Origin: a virus
Strand: one strand, 5' to 3'
IMG/VR virus record: IMGVR_UViG_3300029998_000013
Location: 1 to 64,000 of that record
Length of the DNA: 64,000 nt
Position 1 is the first letter of the stretch. Each line of letters opens with the position of its first letter. Positions 16,495 to 24,270 of the stretch are shown here, piece by piece. Both the position numbers and the translations under genes were made by a program. The notes below the pieces were generated by a model. The model ran no database searches. It had not been told where the DNA came from and saw only the letters and a list, made by a program, of their open reading frames with translations.

Positions 16495-16989
16495 ATGAAG
16501 AATTATCAAATTGAAGGCAAGGATGGGAAACTTTATTGGATCCATCGTGCTACCTCAGTTTCAGTCTTTCTGTTTGCAATAATTGAGGACAAAATGCATG
16601 TCTTAGTTGCAAAGAGAGGTTCTGGGGCTTCCGATCATCAAGGTCTGTGGAATTGTCCTTGTGGCTACTTAGATTTCGATGAAACTCTCGATCAGTGTGC
16701 AGCAAGAGAACTACGTGAAGAAACAACATTTGTTTTGGAACCTGAAGATCTTATGCCATTTGATGTTACTGATGATCCTGCCAATTTCAAACAAAATATT
16801 AGTCACAAGTTTTGTGCATTTTTGGATGAAGGTGTAGATCTAACTGTAGCCCCAGGTACTGAAGGAGAGCCTAATGAGGTTGAAGAAGTAAAGTGGATTC
16901 CAATTGAAGATGTCAACCAATATGAGTGGGCATTTAACCACGATGAATTTATTGGAAGATTATACGCAATTATGCAAAGATTATTTTAA
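16495..16989 (+). CDS. Nudix hydrolase
   Basis: 164 aa. The Nudix box GYLDFDETLDQCAARELREE ending in ET follows the pattern Gx5Ex7REUxEE. It cleaves nucleoside diphosphates linked to another moiety; phage members act on (d)NTPs, NAD, caps or ADP-ribose. ATG 16495 follows the previous gene by ten bases and matches the usual N-terminus. The exact substrate cannot be read. The next gene starts inside its TAA stop. Confidence 0.85.
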   Translation: MKNYQIEGKDGKLYWIHRATSVSVFLFAIIEDKMHVLVAKRGSGASDHQGLWNCPCGYLDFDETLDQCAARELREETTFVLEPEDLMPFDVTDDPANFKQNISHKFCAFLDEGVDLTVAPGTEGEPNEVEEVKWIPIEDVNQYEWAFNHDEFIGRLYAIMQRLF

Positions 16990-17429
16990 TGCATTGGAAA
17001 TCATTCTGGCATCGGCCTATACAGTATTCGCAGGTGTATATCCGTAAGTCCTCGGAGAAACAATTAAGGACAGAAGTAAGCTCTTATGAAAAGAAGGCGC
17101 TTGTATTGTGTCGTCGATATATTCGTGATGAAAACACAAGACTTTCAATTTGTCCTAAGACGTGGAAACGTTTTGGAGTAAGTGAGAGTCCCAAGTTTAG
17201 ATTCATTATTAAAATGGACGAACGCGGGTTTTCTATTGACTTATTTGGTAAAGAGGTAAGAAATATACCAATTTCTGAACATAGTTATATGAAACTTTTA
17301 AAAGTTTTTGATGCTCACGCATCTCAGCAGAGAGAAGAATTGGAGGCCATGATACGTGGTTCCGCTATTGATTCATTTGATTCTATGTACAATGAATACT
17401 TTAAAGAATATGAGAGTTTTGATATTTGA
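16989..17429 (+). CDS. Hypothetical basic protein
   Basis: 146 aa with a basic N-terminal half (YIRKSSEKQLRTEV, CRRYIRDENTRL) and an acidic tail. The start ATG overlaps the Nudix stop. Its TGA stop lies within the HAD gene; reading through TGA would run on for more than 120 codons out of frame with the HAD gene, so TGA must terminate here. No family is recognised. Confidence 0.6.
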   Translation: MHWKSFWHRPIQYSQVYIRKSSEKQLRTEVSSYEKKALVLCRRYIRDENTRLSICPKTWKRFGVSESPKFRFIIKMDERGFSIDLFGKEVRNIPISEHSYMKLLKVFDAHASQQREELEAMIRGSAIDSFDSMYNEYFKEYESFDI

Positions 17430-17859
17430 TTTGGATTGCACAATCCTATATCACACCAATCGAAGTCCCTTTGACTGGAGTGACTTATCTGGAGACAAAC
17501 CGATTCCGGCTGTCAAAGATTTATTGGCCACACTTGAATGTGATTATGAACTCATAATCATTACAGGAAGGCCAGAGTCAGTTCGTCCTCAAACCATTGA
17601 ATGGTTAGAGACCAATGGCATTTTTTATGATCAATTGATTATGAAGGATGAAAACCCTTATGAAAAAGGCTCGGCTTTCAAAGAGCGTGCCTTAAAGAGT
17701 ATTCCAGATTGGGAAACTCGAGTACTCATTGCATTTGATGATGATTTAGCTTGTGCAGAAATGTACAGGAATAACGGAATTATATCAATGCTTCCGATTA
17801 ATTACAAATATCGGGATTTAGTAGAAATTAAAGACACGCAAACAACTTGGTTTAAATAG
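17410..17859 (+). CDS. HAD-superfamily phosphatase (polynucleotide 3'-phosphatase-like)
   Basis: 149 aa. Motif I is LIFDLDCTI, motif II is IIITGRPES, and motif IV is LIAFDDDLACAEMY. This arrangement matches the 3'-phosphatase half of T4 Pnkp-type enzymes and related phage phosphatases. Such enzymes heal RNA or DNA ends, and here the gene precedes a large tRNA array and a cyclic-phosphate receiver-domain protein. HAD assignment is firm; RNA repair is inference. Confidence 0.75.
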   Translation: MRVLIFDLDCTILYHTNRSPFDWSDLSGDKPIPAVKDLLATLECDYELIIITGRPESVRPQTIEWLETNGIFYDQLIMKDENPYEKGSAFKERALKSIPDWETRVLIAFDDDLACAEMYRNNGIISMLPINYKYRDLVEIKDTQTTWFK

Positions 17860-17865
17860 TAAGTT

Positions 17866-18279
17866 ATGGAACACAGCATTGGAGAAACATTTGATTATTT
17901 AAACACTCTTTTAACTGTTGAGGCCCAGAATGGTTGTAATGGATGTTATTTTTTTATTGATCACACCTCTCTTAGATATTGCGTAAGTATGAGACACTTA
18001 ATTGGAAATTGCTCGTATTTTGATCGAGCAGATCAAACTGGAGTAGTTTTTAAATCTAAATGGCTTTCCAGACCTATAGGAGAAGTATTTCAATTTGAAA
18101 ATAAATTCTTAAAGGTTGTTCCAGATAGTACTCTTAGGTGTTTAAATTGCTACCTCCATCCGCTCCGAGACCCTCGAAGTGGTTGTAACAAGTACCGCGA
18201 CGAAGTTGGAGCTTGTAGTCCAACATTCAGACCTGATAAGACATCTGTTTCTTTCGTAAACATTGCTAATCATGCGTGA
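17866..18279 (+). CDS. Cys-rich protein with two copies of a small repeat unit
   Basis: 137 aa built of two related halves: IGETFDYLNTLLTVEAQNGC followed by NGCYFF, and IGEVFQFENKFLKVVPD followed by CLNCY. Each half ends with clustered Cys. The unit recurs in the next two genes. The Cys spacing suggests zinc knuckles. Function unknown. Confidence 0.6.
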   Translation: MEHSIGETFDYLNTLLTVEAQNGCNGCYFFIDHTSLRYCVSMRHLIGNCSYFDRADQTGVVFKSKWLSRPIGEVFQFENKFLKVVPDSTLRCLNCYLHPLRDPRSGCNKYRDEVGACSPTFRPDKTSVSFVNIANHA

Positions 18280-18487
18280 CTTTACTCGACCTCCTGGGGA
18301 AATGTTTAAATACGACTCCGTATTTCTTGTGGTTAAACATAAGAGGAGTTGTGTAGGATGTTGGTTTAATAACGGGAGTTTATGTTTACGCAATAAATTT
18401 ATCACTGGAGGTTGCGGAAGTGACACTAGGGATGATGGAATAGCCGTTATTTTTATTATTGTACCCGATTCTCAAATACTTTTATAA
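18272..18487 (+). CDS. Cys-rich small protein, same repeat family
   Basis: 71 aa: PGEMFKYDSVFLVVKHKRSC, then VGCWF, CLRN and GGCGSDTRDDGIAVIF. It is a single-unit paralogue of the neighbours and overlaps the preceding gene by 8 bases. Confidence 0.6.
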   Translation: MRDFTRPPGEMFKYDSVFLVVKHKRSCVGCWFNNGSLCLRNKFITGGCGSDTRDDGIAVIFIIVPDSQILL

Positions 18488-18488
18488 C

Positions 18489-18704
18489 ATGGAAAGATTA
18501 GTTGGAGAAGTATATACACGTTATGATGAGGTTATATTAGTAGTTAAATCCGCATCTGCTGGGTGTGGAGGATGCTGTTTCGATGAAGCTGATTTTTGTC
18601 ATAAGAACAGCGTGGTGGATGGATTCTGTTCTGCAGAACATCGACCAACCAATAATGATGAGGTAATATTTCTCAAAGTTGAAGATTCCACAATACAAAT
18701 TTAA
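18489..18704 (+). CDS. Cys-rich small protein, same repeat family
   Basis: 71 aa: VGEVYTRYDEVILVVKSASA, then CGGCCF, FCHKNSVVDGFC and NNDEVIFLKV. It is the fourth unit of the tandem Cys-rich family. Confidence 0.6.
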   Translation: MERLVGEVYTRYDEVILVVKSASAGCGGCCFDEADFCHKNSVVDGFCSAEHRPTNNDEVIFLKVEDSTIQI

Positions 18705-18706
18705 TC

Positions 18707-19042
18707 ATGGACACAGGATTATTGCTTACTATCAATCTAAAAGGACGTATTGGAGGTCCTTTGAAACACACAGACAAACAACTTGTCACCGTTGATGTTG
18801 CTCCATTGGGTAAACGCCATCCAGAATGGATAACCAGAAAAATTAAGCATACTGACCGAGTAGTTACTTCTTGCTCACGTAAGCTTCATATTTCTGAAGA
18901 AGTTGTCAATAGCTGGATACATTCCGATTGCCCGCATTGGGAAAGAGTTGGAGCATGGAAAAACATGAATGAAGAGCAAAGAATGCTCTCCTTTATCAAA
19001 AACTTTGATGAAGGTCATGGTGTGACTTTTGAATTGGTTTAA
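18707..19042 (+). CDS. Hypothetical protein
   Basis: 111 aa, basic in the middle (KRHPEWITRKIKHTDR) with an acidic C-terminal part. It follows the Cys-rich family with a two-base gap, so it is likely co-transcribed. Family unknown. Confidence 0.6.
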   Translation: MDTGLLLTINLKGRIGGPLKHTDKQLVTVDVAPLGKRHPEWITRKIKHTDRVVTSCSRKLHISEEVVNSWIHSDCPHWERVGAWKNMNEEQRMLSFIKNFDEGHGVTFELV

Positions 19043-19061
19043 TCACTTTTATTCTAATCAT

Positions 19062-19319
19062 ATGAAATTCATCATCCGCTTTTTCAGGTCATTGCGATTC
19101 GAACCTAACTATTCAAAGAAGTTGGGCGGAATCAAAAAAGCCTTTACAGAAGCCCTTACTGCAGCCGATACGTTGGATGCAAAAATGGCCGATACTATTA
19201 AAGGCAAAACCGAAGCCATGTCTAGGCTTCAAACTCAAATTGACATAGTAGCTACTGTGAAGGGACAGAACGAAAAGTTCCGCCTTAACTTAAGTAAGCT
19301 TCTAGGTGAGTCTGAGTAA
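19062..19319 (+). CDS. Hypothetical coiled-coil protein
   Basis: 85 aa. A basic N-terminus (MKFIIRFFRSLRFEPNY) is followed by one long amphipathic helix with Ala/Glu/Lys heptads. ATG 19062 is preferred over TTG 19029. Function unknown. Confidence 0.55.
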   Translation: MKFIIRFFRSLRFEPNYSKKLGGIKKAFTEALTAADTLDAKMADTIKGKTEAMSRLQTQIDIVATVKGQNEKFRLNLSKLLGESE

Positions 19320-19399
19320 GTTCACATACTTTAAAACTGGATTAAATATTAAATATTTTGAAAAATAGATATTTAGTATTTTTTCCAGTTTTATTGTTG

Positions 19400-19407
19400 T
19401 ACTTTTG
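19400..19407 (+). promoter_or_regulatory. Bacteroidota-type -7 box
   Basis: TACTTTTG matches TAnnTTTG. It lies 34 bases before the next start codon in an AT-rich gap. No clear -33 TTG was found at the expected spacing. Confidence 0.45.
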
Positions 19408-19441
19408 TAACCCTTTTGATTAGAAAATTTATAACATATCT

Positions 19442-19744
19442 ATGAATCCATTTATAGAAAATACAGGAGTTATTCCATGTGGTTGTAGTGACATTGCTCA
19501 CCATATCCTATATGTGAAGGATCCAGATGACCCCACTATCTATGTTTATATGCAACTTACAGATCAACCTTGGTATCGAAGACTCTGGAGGGGTATTAAA
19601 TATATCTTTGGTTATAAATGTCGTTTTGGCATGTATGACGAAATAATTGTAAATGAAGATAATATCCACTATTTTCTAGAGTGGAATGAACATATTGTTC
19701 TTAAAACAACTGAACAAAAACCAGATGCTCCTATAGAGGAGTAA
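19442..19744 (+). CDS. Hypothetical protein
   Basis: 100 aa. It contains HHILYVKDPDDPTIYVYMQL and a YKCRFGMYDEI segment, likely a small beta-rich fold. It has its own probable promoter box and is the last gene before the tRNA array. Family unknown. Confidence 0.6.
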   Translation: MNPFIENTGVIPCGCSDIAHHILYVKDPDDPTIYVYMQLTDQPWYRRLWRGIKYIFGYKCRFGMYDEIIVNEDNIHYFLEWNEHIVLKTTEQKPDAPIEE

Positions 19745-19792
19745 TCTGAACAAAAAGTTTTAGCTAATTACTAGATTAGTTAATTGAAGATG

Positions 19793-19863
19793 GTGGGTTC
19801 ATCTAGAGGCCTAGGATTTAAGATTTTCAATCTTACCACACGGATTCGAATTCCGTACCCACT
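19793..19863 (+). tRNA. tRNA-Glu(UUC)
   Basis: Anticodon arm TAAGA-TTTTCAA-TCTTA and T arm ACGGA-TTCGAAT-TCCGT. Acceptor GTGGGTT pairs with TACCCAC except at one position. First tRNA of the array. Confidence 0.85.
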
Positions 19864-19921
19864 ACTAGTAGTTTAATCTATATTTTTCTTAATTTGAACT
19901 GTTTTATAATTTTATTTTTCG

Positions 19922-19929
19922 TACTTTTG
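19922..19929 (+). promoter_or_regulatory. Bacteroidota-type -7 box for an HNH gene
   Basis: TACTTTTG, 20 bases before the HNH start codon. Confidence 0.5.
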
Positions 19930-19949
19930 TATATCAAAAAAAATATATT

Positions 19950-20576
19950 ATGAGTAAGTACAAAAAAGAAGAATTAGAAAAGTTAATTTTTGAAGATAAA
20001 TTACCATACGACACCATTGGAGAATTATATGGTGTTACTGGAGCCTCAATTCGTAAGGCAGCAAATAGATTAGGCATAGAATTACCTAAACGAAGAGAAA
20101 TTAATCCAACTGAAACCTTTAATAAGGGTGTACGTAAAGTTGGAGAAATATGTTGTGAAAATTGTGGACAACCACTAAAGTCACATCAATTAAGATTTTG
20201 TAGTAGGCAGTGTAAAGCAGATTTTGAATATACATCGTTTATTCTACGTTGGCAAAATGGACAGGAAGAAGGTCTTTCTGGAAAAGATGGAATATCTGGT
20301 TATATTGAAAAATATGTAAGAATAAAACATAATAATAAATGTCAAAAATGTGGCTGGAATGCTGTAAATGAAAGTTCAGGTAAAGTTCCATTACATATTC
20401 ATCATGTTGATGGAGATTCACATAATAATCAAGAAGACAATTTAGAACTATTATGTCCTAATTGTCATAGTTTAACCGATAATTATGGTAGTTTAAACAA
20501 AGAAAGTACAAGAACTTCTTTAAAAGAATTAAGAGAGGTGATTAAATCTCGTAACTTAGAAGAAGTAATTAAATAA
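19950..20576 (+). CDS. Free-standing HNH homing endonuclease
   Basis: 208 aa. An N-terminal helix-turn-helix (KLPYDTIGELYGVTGASIRK) precedes a zinc-finger-like CENCGQPLK...FCSRQC unit and an HNH domain (CQKCGWNAV, HIHHVDGDSHNNQEDNLELL, CPNCHSLTDNYG). It sits between tRNA-Glu and tRNA-Met with its own promoter box, a typical site for a mobile endonuclease. Trp is encoded by TGG, unlike three other endonucleases in this window. Confidence 0.9.
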   Translation: MSKYKKEELEKLIFEDKLPYDTIGELYGVTGASIRKAANRLGIELPKRREINPTETFNKGVRKVGEICCENCGQPLKSHQLRFCSRQCKADFEYTSFILRWQNGQEEGLSGKDGISGYIEKYVRIKHNNKCQKCGWNAVNESSGKVPLHIHHVDGDSHNNQEDNLELLCPNCHSLTDNYGSLNKESTRTSLKELREVIKSRNLEEVIK

Positions 20577-20579
20577 ATC

Positions 20580-20651
20580 GTGGGGTAGTAGTAGTTGGTA
20601 ACTCGCTGTGCTCATAACTCAGAGATCGCCGGTTCGAGTCCGGCCCCCGCA
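20580..20651 (+). tRNA. tRNA-Met(CAU)
   Basis: Loop CTCATAA gives CAU. The T arm GCCGG-TTCGAGT-CCGGC is perfect. Three CAU tRNAs exist in the array; which one is the initiator or the lysidine-modified Ile tRNA cannot be fixed by eye. Confidence 0.85.
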
Positions 20652-20661
20652 ACTAATAAAA

Positions 20662-20735
20662 CGAATAGTAGGAAAGTTGATTAATCCGCTACATTTGGGA
20701 TGTAGAAATCGAAGGTTTGAGTCCTTCCTATTCGA
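20662..20735 (+). tRNA. tRNA-Pro(UGG)
   Basis: Acceptor CGAATAG/CTATTCG and anticodon arm CTACA-TTTGGGA-TGTAG. Confidence 0.9.
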
Positions 20736-20774
20736 CAATTGTTTTTTAATTAGATCCATTTTTTAAACCAGATT

Positions 20775-21800
20775 ATGAAAAAACTTATTCAGAACAACAC
20801 AACCTTCACTCTTGGAGAATTTACAGACATGCATGAAACACTTCCCGTTGGGAATTATGTTTTAAAGTTTGATGAACAAAAAGGAATCTTTTATCTTCAA
20901 GAACAAGAGCCTTTTGTGCTGCCTCCAAAGCTTTACGGAGACTTCTCTTTTATCGAAAGATGGAAGAAGTCTTATGTTGCTAATACGGGTAAAAACCTTG
21001 GTATTTTATTATCCGGTGTAAAAGGAACAGGTAAAACTATCTCTGCGCAGAAATTCTGCATAGAAATGGAAAAACCTGTAATCTTTATTACTGAGAATTA
21101 CTCAGGTCCAGGATTTGAATCCTTTATCACAAGTTCTCTGTTCAATGATTGTATCATCTTTATTGATGAATATGAAAAGTTGTATCAAGAGGATCGCGAT
21201 GAAGCTGAAAAGCTTTTGACTTTGATGGATGGTGTGTACAATACTCGCTTCATTTTCCTTTTGACAGTTAATGACCCTGATGCTATTTCTGACAAATTGA
21301 AGAATCGTTTGAATCGTGTGAAATACCACAAAGTCTTTGAAACATTGGAAAAATCTATTATTGACGGTATCGTTAATGATATGTTGGAAGATGAGCAGTT
21401 CAAAGATTCTATCTATGAATTCATTCTTCGCTTTGGATTCATTACTCCGGATATCTTGGTCACTTTGATTAAGGAAGTCAATTTCTTTAAAGAATCTGCT
21501 TTGGTCTGTGCTTCATACCTCAATTTGAGCTATGAAAGGGCTTATTACCAAATTAAGGTTGTTTACAAAGGCGAGCAACATTCTTGTGAATCTATGGAGT
21601 TAAATCCAATGGTTGATACATTCAGAATTAGCTTCTATGACGAAGTTCCGAAAGAGTTGACCAATACCTTGCCATATAAAATCAGGTTTAAAATGAGGGA
21701 TTATCCATTTACTCGCACTGAATCTGGTTATACTTTTGAGTACAATTCAGATATTCAAATCCAGCTTTCTACACATCAAAGACGTGCATTAGTATTCTAA
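20775..21800 (+). CDS. AAA+ ATPase
   Basis: 341 aa. Walker A is SGVKGTGKT near residue 85, Walker B is CIIFIDEYEK near residue 128, and sensor-1-like FLLTVND follows. The C-terminal third is beta-rich and unknown. It resembles CDC48/BCS1-type phage ATPases; three others with related cores occur at 9, 35220 and 58370. It sits inside the tRNA array, so a function in RNA or protein remodelling is possible but unproven. Confidence 0.8.
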   Translation: MKKLIQNNTTFTLGEFTDMHETLPVGNYVLKFDEQKGIFYLQEQEPFVLPPKLYGDFSFIERWKKSYVANTGKNLGILLSGVKGTGKTISAQKFCIEMEKPVIFITENYSGPGFESFITSSLFNDCIIFIDEYEKLYQEDRDEAEKLLTLMDGVYNTRFIFLLTVNDPDAISDKLKNRLNRVKYHKVFETLEKSIIDGIVNDMLEDEQFKDSIYEFILRFGFITPDILVTLIKEVNFFKESALVCASYLNLSYERAYYQIKVVYKGEQHSCESMELNPMVDTFRISFYDEVPKELTNTLPYKIRFKMRDYPFTRTESGYTFEYNSDIQIQLSTHQRRALVF

Positions 21801-21803
21801 GTT

Positions 21804-22141
21804 ATGGAAATCGCTGAAGAAGAAGTAAAGAAGTCTCTTGGTAATATAGCTAATATCAAGCTTGGCTTAACTGAGCCGATGAATATGAATTTTTCCTTGG
21901 AAACACTTCGTAATCTTACGCCCATGTGTGGAAAAAATGGTTCAGGAAAAACAATGGTCAATAAACTTATCTTCTTCTCATCTATGGTAACGCTGCTAAT
22001 AATCATAGAGATAATTATCGAGCAATCTGTTCTAATTGTGATTCACAGTTAGATACATATAAATCTAAAAATAAAAATGGTGCACGAAGTTATTATAGAT
22101 ATAATAAAGAAAATGGTGGAATAATTGGAAATGCGCAGGAA
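21804..22141 (+). pseudogene. Chimeric remnant: P-loop ATPase start joined to an HNH endonuclease tail
   Basis: The first 60 codons read like the beginning of an ABC/SMC-type ATPase (LTPMCGKNGSGKTM, Walker A). The homology then stops. In another frame, from about 21993, the sequence reads YGNAANNHRDNYRAICSNCD then SQLDTYKSKNK, the C-terminal half of an HNH endonuclease. The HNH frame ends at TAG 22142-22144, inside the next tRNA. This looks like an insertion followed by deletion that destroyed both genes. Confidence 0.6.
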
Positions 22142-22219
22142 TAGCACGTAATTGGAAGCGTATCACTCTTCTAAAGTGATGACTTTATGTCCTTGGGGGT
22201 TCGATCCCCTCTTCCTGTA
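22135..22219 (+). tRNA. tRNA-Arg(UCU) with enlarged variable region
   Basis: Anticodon arm TCACT-CTTCTAA-AGTGA and T arm GGGGG-TTCGATC-CCCTC. Acceptor GCAGGAA/TTCCTGT. The variable region is about 15 bases with a possible GAC/GTC mini-stem, unusual for Arg. Confidence 0.75.
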
Positions 22220-22229
22220 CACTATAAAT

Positions 22230-22301
22230 GGGCATATGGCCAAGTGGTAAGGCGTTTCTCTGCAAAAGAAATATGCGTCAGTCCGATTCTGACTATGCCC
22301 T
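22230..22301 (+). tRNA. tRNA-Cys(GCA)
   Basis: Acceptor GGGCATA/TATGCCC and anticodon arm TTTCT-CTGCAAA-AGAAA. Confidence 0.9.
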
Positions 22302-22306
22302 CATAT

Positions 22307-22380
22307 GCCGAAATAGCTCAGGTGGTTAGAGCGTTGGATTCATAACCCAGAGGTCACAAGTTCAAATCTTGTTTTCGGTA
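22307..22380 (+). tRNA. tRNA with CAU anticodon (Met or Ile2)
   Basis: Loop TTCATAA. Acceptor GCCGAAA/TTTCGGT. D arm AGCTCAGGTGGTTAGAGC. Confidence 0.85.
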
Positions 22381-22394
22381 CTAAATTTTTAACT

Positions 22395-22805
22395 ATGAAA
22401 TTTTCATTTGATTTTGATAGCACACTCTCAAGGAGATCTGTGCAACATATTGCTAAGTTACTTATTAAAGCTGGACACGAAGTTCACATTGTAACTAGTA
22501 GATATGAAGATACTGCTAAGTATGTTATGGCTGATTGTATTGGACAATGTCATGTTGACTTATTCAGAGTATCTGATCGTTTAGGTATTAAACGAGAAAA
22601 TATTCATTTTATGAATATGAAAGATAAATATCATTTCTTTTTAGAGAATCCTGATTTTGTATTTCATTTAGATGATGATGTCAAAGAAATATTACTTATA
22701 CAAGCTCAAACGGTTGTAATGGGAATATTATGTGATTATTCAGCTGAATGGAAAGATACAGTTGAGGAAGTATTTAAAAGACTTGAATTAGACCTGGCCC
22801 TTTAG
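22395..22805 (+). CDS. HAD-like hydrolase
   Basis: 136 aa. Motif I is FSFDFDSTL, motif II region HIVTSRYEDT, and the acidic motif is FHLDDDVKE. A small HAD phosphatase without cap, like phage nucleotidase-type enzymes. Its last three codons overlap the 5' end of tRNA-Arg(ACG), so processing of that tRNA would cut the mRNA. Substrate unknown. Confidence 0.7.
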   Translation: MKFSFDFDSTLSRRSVQHIAKLLIKAGHEVHIVTSRYEDTAKYVMADCIGQCHVDLFRVSDRLGIKRENIHFMNMKDKYHFFLENPDFVFHLDDDVKEILLIQAQTVVMGILCDYSAEWKDTVEEVFKRLELDLAL

Positions 22806-22868
22806 TTCAATCGAATAGAACAGTAGACTACGGATCTGTAGATACGGGTTTGACTCCTGTAGGGGTCA
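22796..22868 (+). tRNA. tRNA-Arg(ACG)
   Basis: Loop CTACGGA. Acceptor GGCCCTT/AGGGGTC with wobbles, T loop TTTGACT. It overlaps the end of the upstream CDS. Confidence 0.8.
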
Positions 22869-22877
22869 CAAAGAAAA

Positions 22878-23092
22878 AAGAATTTAGATTGAAGCAAACA
22901 GAACTTCAAGCCAATAACCCCTGATTCTTATTGGGATCAAGTTATAGCGAAGATGAAACCATATTTGCAGTATGGTTGGGTTTGTGTAAATATATGTTAT
23001 ATCCATACGGCTCTCAATTAGAGCATTGAACTCACTTGAAATTAATTCATATGAGGGATAGTATAATGTATTCACTGCAAGACTAAATTCTT
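22878..23092 (+). other. Structured spacer closed by a long-range stem
   Basis: No gene. AAGAATTTAG (22878-22887) pairs with CTAAATTCTT (23083-23092). Inside are hairpins CCAATAA/TTATTGG, ACCATA/TATGGT and GCTCT/AGAGC. It may help processing of the tRNA precursor or be a separate RNA. Confidence 0.4.
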
Positions 23093-23095
23093 CAC

Positions 23096-23169
23096 GGGGT
23101 ATTAGCTCAGTCGGCTAGAGCAATTGCTTTGCAAGCAATAGGTCAAGGGTTCAAGTCCCTTATGCTCCA
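23096..23169 (+). tRNA. tRNA-Ala(UGC)
   Basis: Anticodon arm ATTGC-TTTGCAA-GCAAT. Acceptor GGGGTAT/ATGCTCC with wobbles. Confidence 0.9.
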
Positions 23170-23170
23170 C

Positions 23171-23263
23171 AATACACGAATCAAAGAGATCATCACTGGC
23201 AATAAGTTTCCATGGTAGGTGCAACTTTTACAAACTAAATGCATTTAGTCCGATTCGTGTATT
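23171..23263 (+). other. Structured spacer with 12-bp closing stem
   Basis: AATACACGAATC pairs perfectly with GATTCGTGTATT. Inner hairpins AAGTT/AACTT and the self-complementary CTAAATGCATTTAG give a cloverleaf-like outline without an anticodon arm of standard form. Confidence 0.45.
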
Positions 23264-23338
23264 TCCAAGCATCTCCAAGATTTTCTGAGAATAATTGCAA
23301 ATCGTATGTTGCATTGGGTTCAAATCCCTTCTTGGGGA
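23263..23338 (+). tRNA. tRNA-like sequence, possible tRNA-Thr(CGU) with 8-base anticodon loop
   Basis: Acceptor TTCCAAG/CTTGGGG, D arm CTC/GAG, and T loop TTCAAAT are present. The anticodon stem TGCAA/TTGCA encloses eight bases, ATCGTATG, instead of seven. It could be a decayed tRNA or an expanded-loop tRNA. Confidence 0.45.
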
Positions 23339-23464
23339 CATTACAGCACGTTGCTGTATTAAAAATCGTAAAATTATGAAGAAAACGTAGATTTTCTTTG
23401 CTCGAGGTTCTCCTTGTTGTTTTAAATTAGAAAACTTAGTAATAACAATTTAAATTAAAACACA

Positions 23465-23770
23465 ATGAAAACTTTAAAAGGAGAAATAAAACAAATGTCA
23501 AAAGAACAAACGTTCTTAAAAGATCAAAGGAAGTCAGTGTATAATAAAAGTGAACGAGTAATGGAACCTTGGAAAGCTTCTTACAAACATAACTCAAATC
23601 GTGAAGATTTGCGTTTGATGTATGCAGCTTACGGTATCATGAGAGGAAGAACTTTTAGTCAAATTGAAAATACGCATCCAGAGGAGTCACATCCTTTGAG
23701 AGCATTTCAGAGAGATATTGACAAGTTAATTGAACAGTATGAACAAGAGGTTGTACATATTAGTGAGTAA
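23465..23770 (+). CDS. Hypothetical basic helical protein
   Basis: 101 aa, rich in Lys, Arg and Glu (KDQRKSVYNKSERVMEPWKA). About 120 bases of AT-rich leader precede it. Its 3' end overlaps the PTH2-like gene by 32 bases. No family is recognised. Confidence 0.6.
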   Translation: MKTLKGEIKQMSKEQTFLKDQRKSVYNKSERVMEPWKASYKHNSNREDLRLMYAAYGIMRGRTFSQIENTHPEESHPLRAFQRDIDKLIEQYEQEVVHISE

Positions 23771-24032
23771 TTCTTTAGAGCCAATCTATGCCTGTGTACA
23801 GGGCGGACACGCAGTAGCACAGTGGTTGTTGGACAATAAGGATACTCAAACATGGGATAACAATTACTTGATATATTTGTCCGCAGATATCGAGAAATGG
23901 TTATTTAAACTAAACTGTAAACAATTACGCTATTCTGTATTTAGGGAACCCGATCTCGGGAATGTGCCTACAGCAATAGCCATTGAATCAGACGGAACAT
24001 TGTTTCGTAATTTGAGATTAATGGGTGAATAA
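23739..24032 (+). CDS. PTH2-like peptidyl-tRNA hydrolase
   Basis: 97 aa. RLYILVSNSLEPIYACVQGG followed by HAVAQWLLD matches the PTH2 core, in which the early Gly-His segment and surrounding residues shape the active site. FREPDLGNVPTAIAIE matches the later conserved block. PTH2 frees tRNA from prematurely released peptides, and its place inside the tRNA array fits that role. ATG 23739 is preferred over TTG 23730. Confidence 0.7.
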   Translation: MNKRLYILVSNSLEPIYACVQGGHAVAQWLLDNKDTQTWDNNYLIYLSADIEKWLFKLNCKQLRYSVFREPDLGNVPTAIAIESDGTLFRNLRLMGE

Positions 24033-24196
24033 CCCAAAAAGTAGTAACTCTGAATTGACAGGGTAAATAATAACGAGGTCGTGGGATATGTTACGTACAG
24101 TATGGCATATTAGGAAAAGGTAGATGAAACAAGAGCTGTAAGACACGTGGAATCTGGTAATTATTGTTTGGGGAAACCCTATTATTTTTTTTAAAT
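24033..24196 (+). other. Non-coding spacer between PTH2-like gene and amber tRNA
   Basis: About 160 bases without a gene. A hairpin ATATG/CATAT near 24089-24113 and a GGG-GAAA-CCC hairpin followed by ATTATTTTTTTT (24170-24193) that may be a weak terminator. Confidence 0.35.
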
Positions 24197-24270
24197 GGTC
24201 TTTTAGCTCAGTGGCCCAGAGCGACGGCTTCTAGTCCCGTGCGTCGTGGGTTCGAATCCCATAGAGACCA
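24197..24270 (+). tRNA. Suppressor-type tRNA(CUA) reading UAG
   Basis: A canonical cloverleaf: acceptor GGTCTTT/AGAGACC, D stem GCTC/GAGC, anticodon stem ACGGC/CCCGT with a C-C mismatch at 31-39, loop TTCTAGT giving anticodon CUA, variable GCGTC, T arm GTGGG-TTCGAAT-CCCAT, discriminator A. It would decode amber codons. Phages using UAG as Gln carry such tRNAs. The amino acid cannot be read here, and a normal tRNA-Gln(UUG) is also present. Confidence 0.85.
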
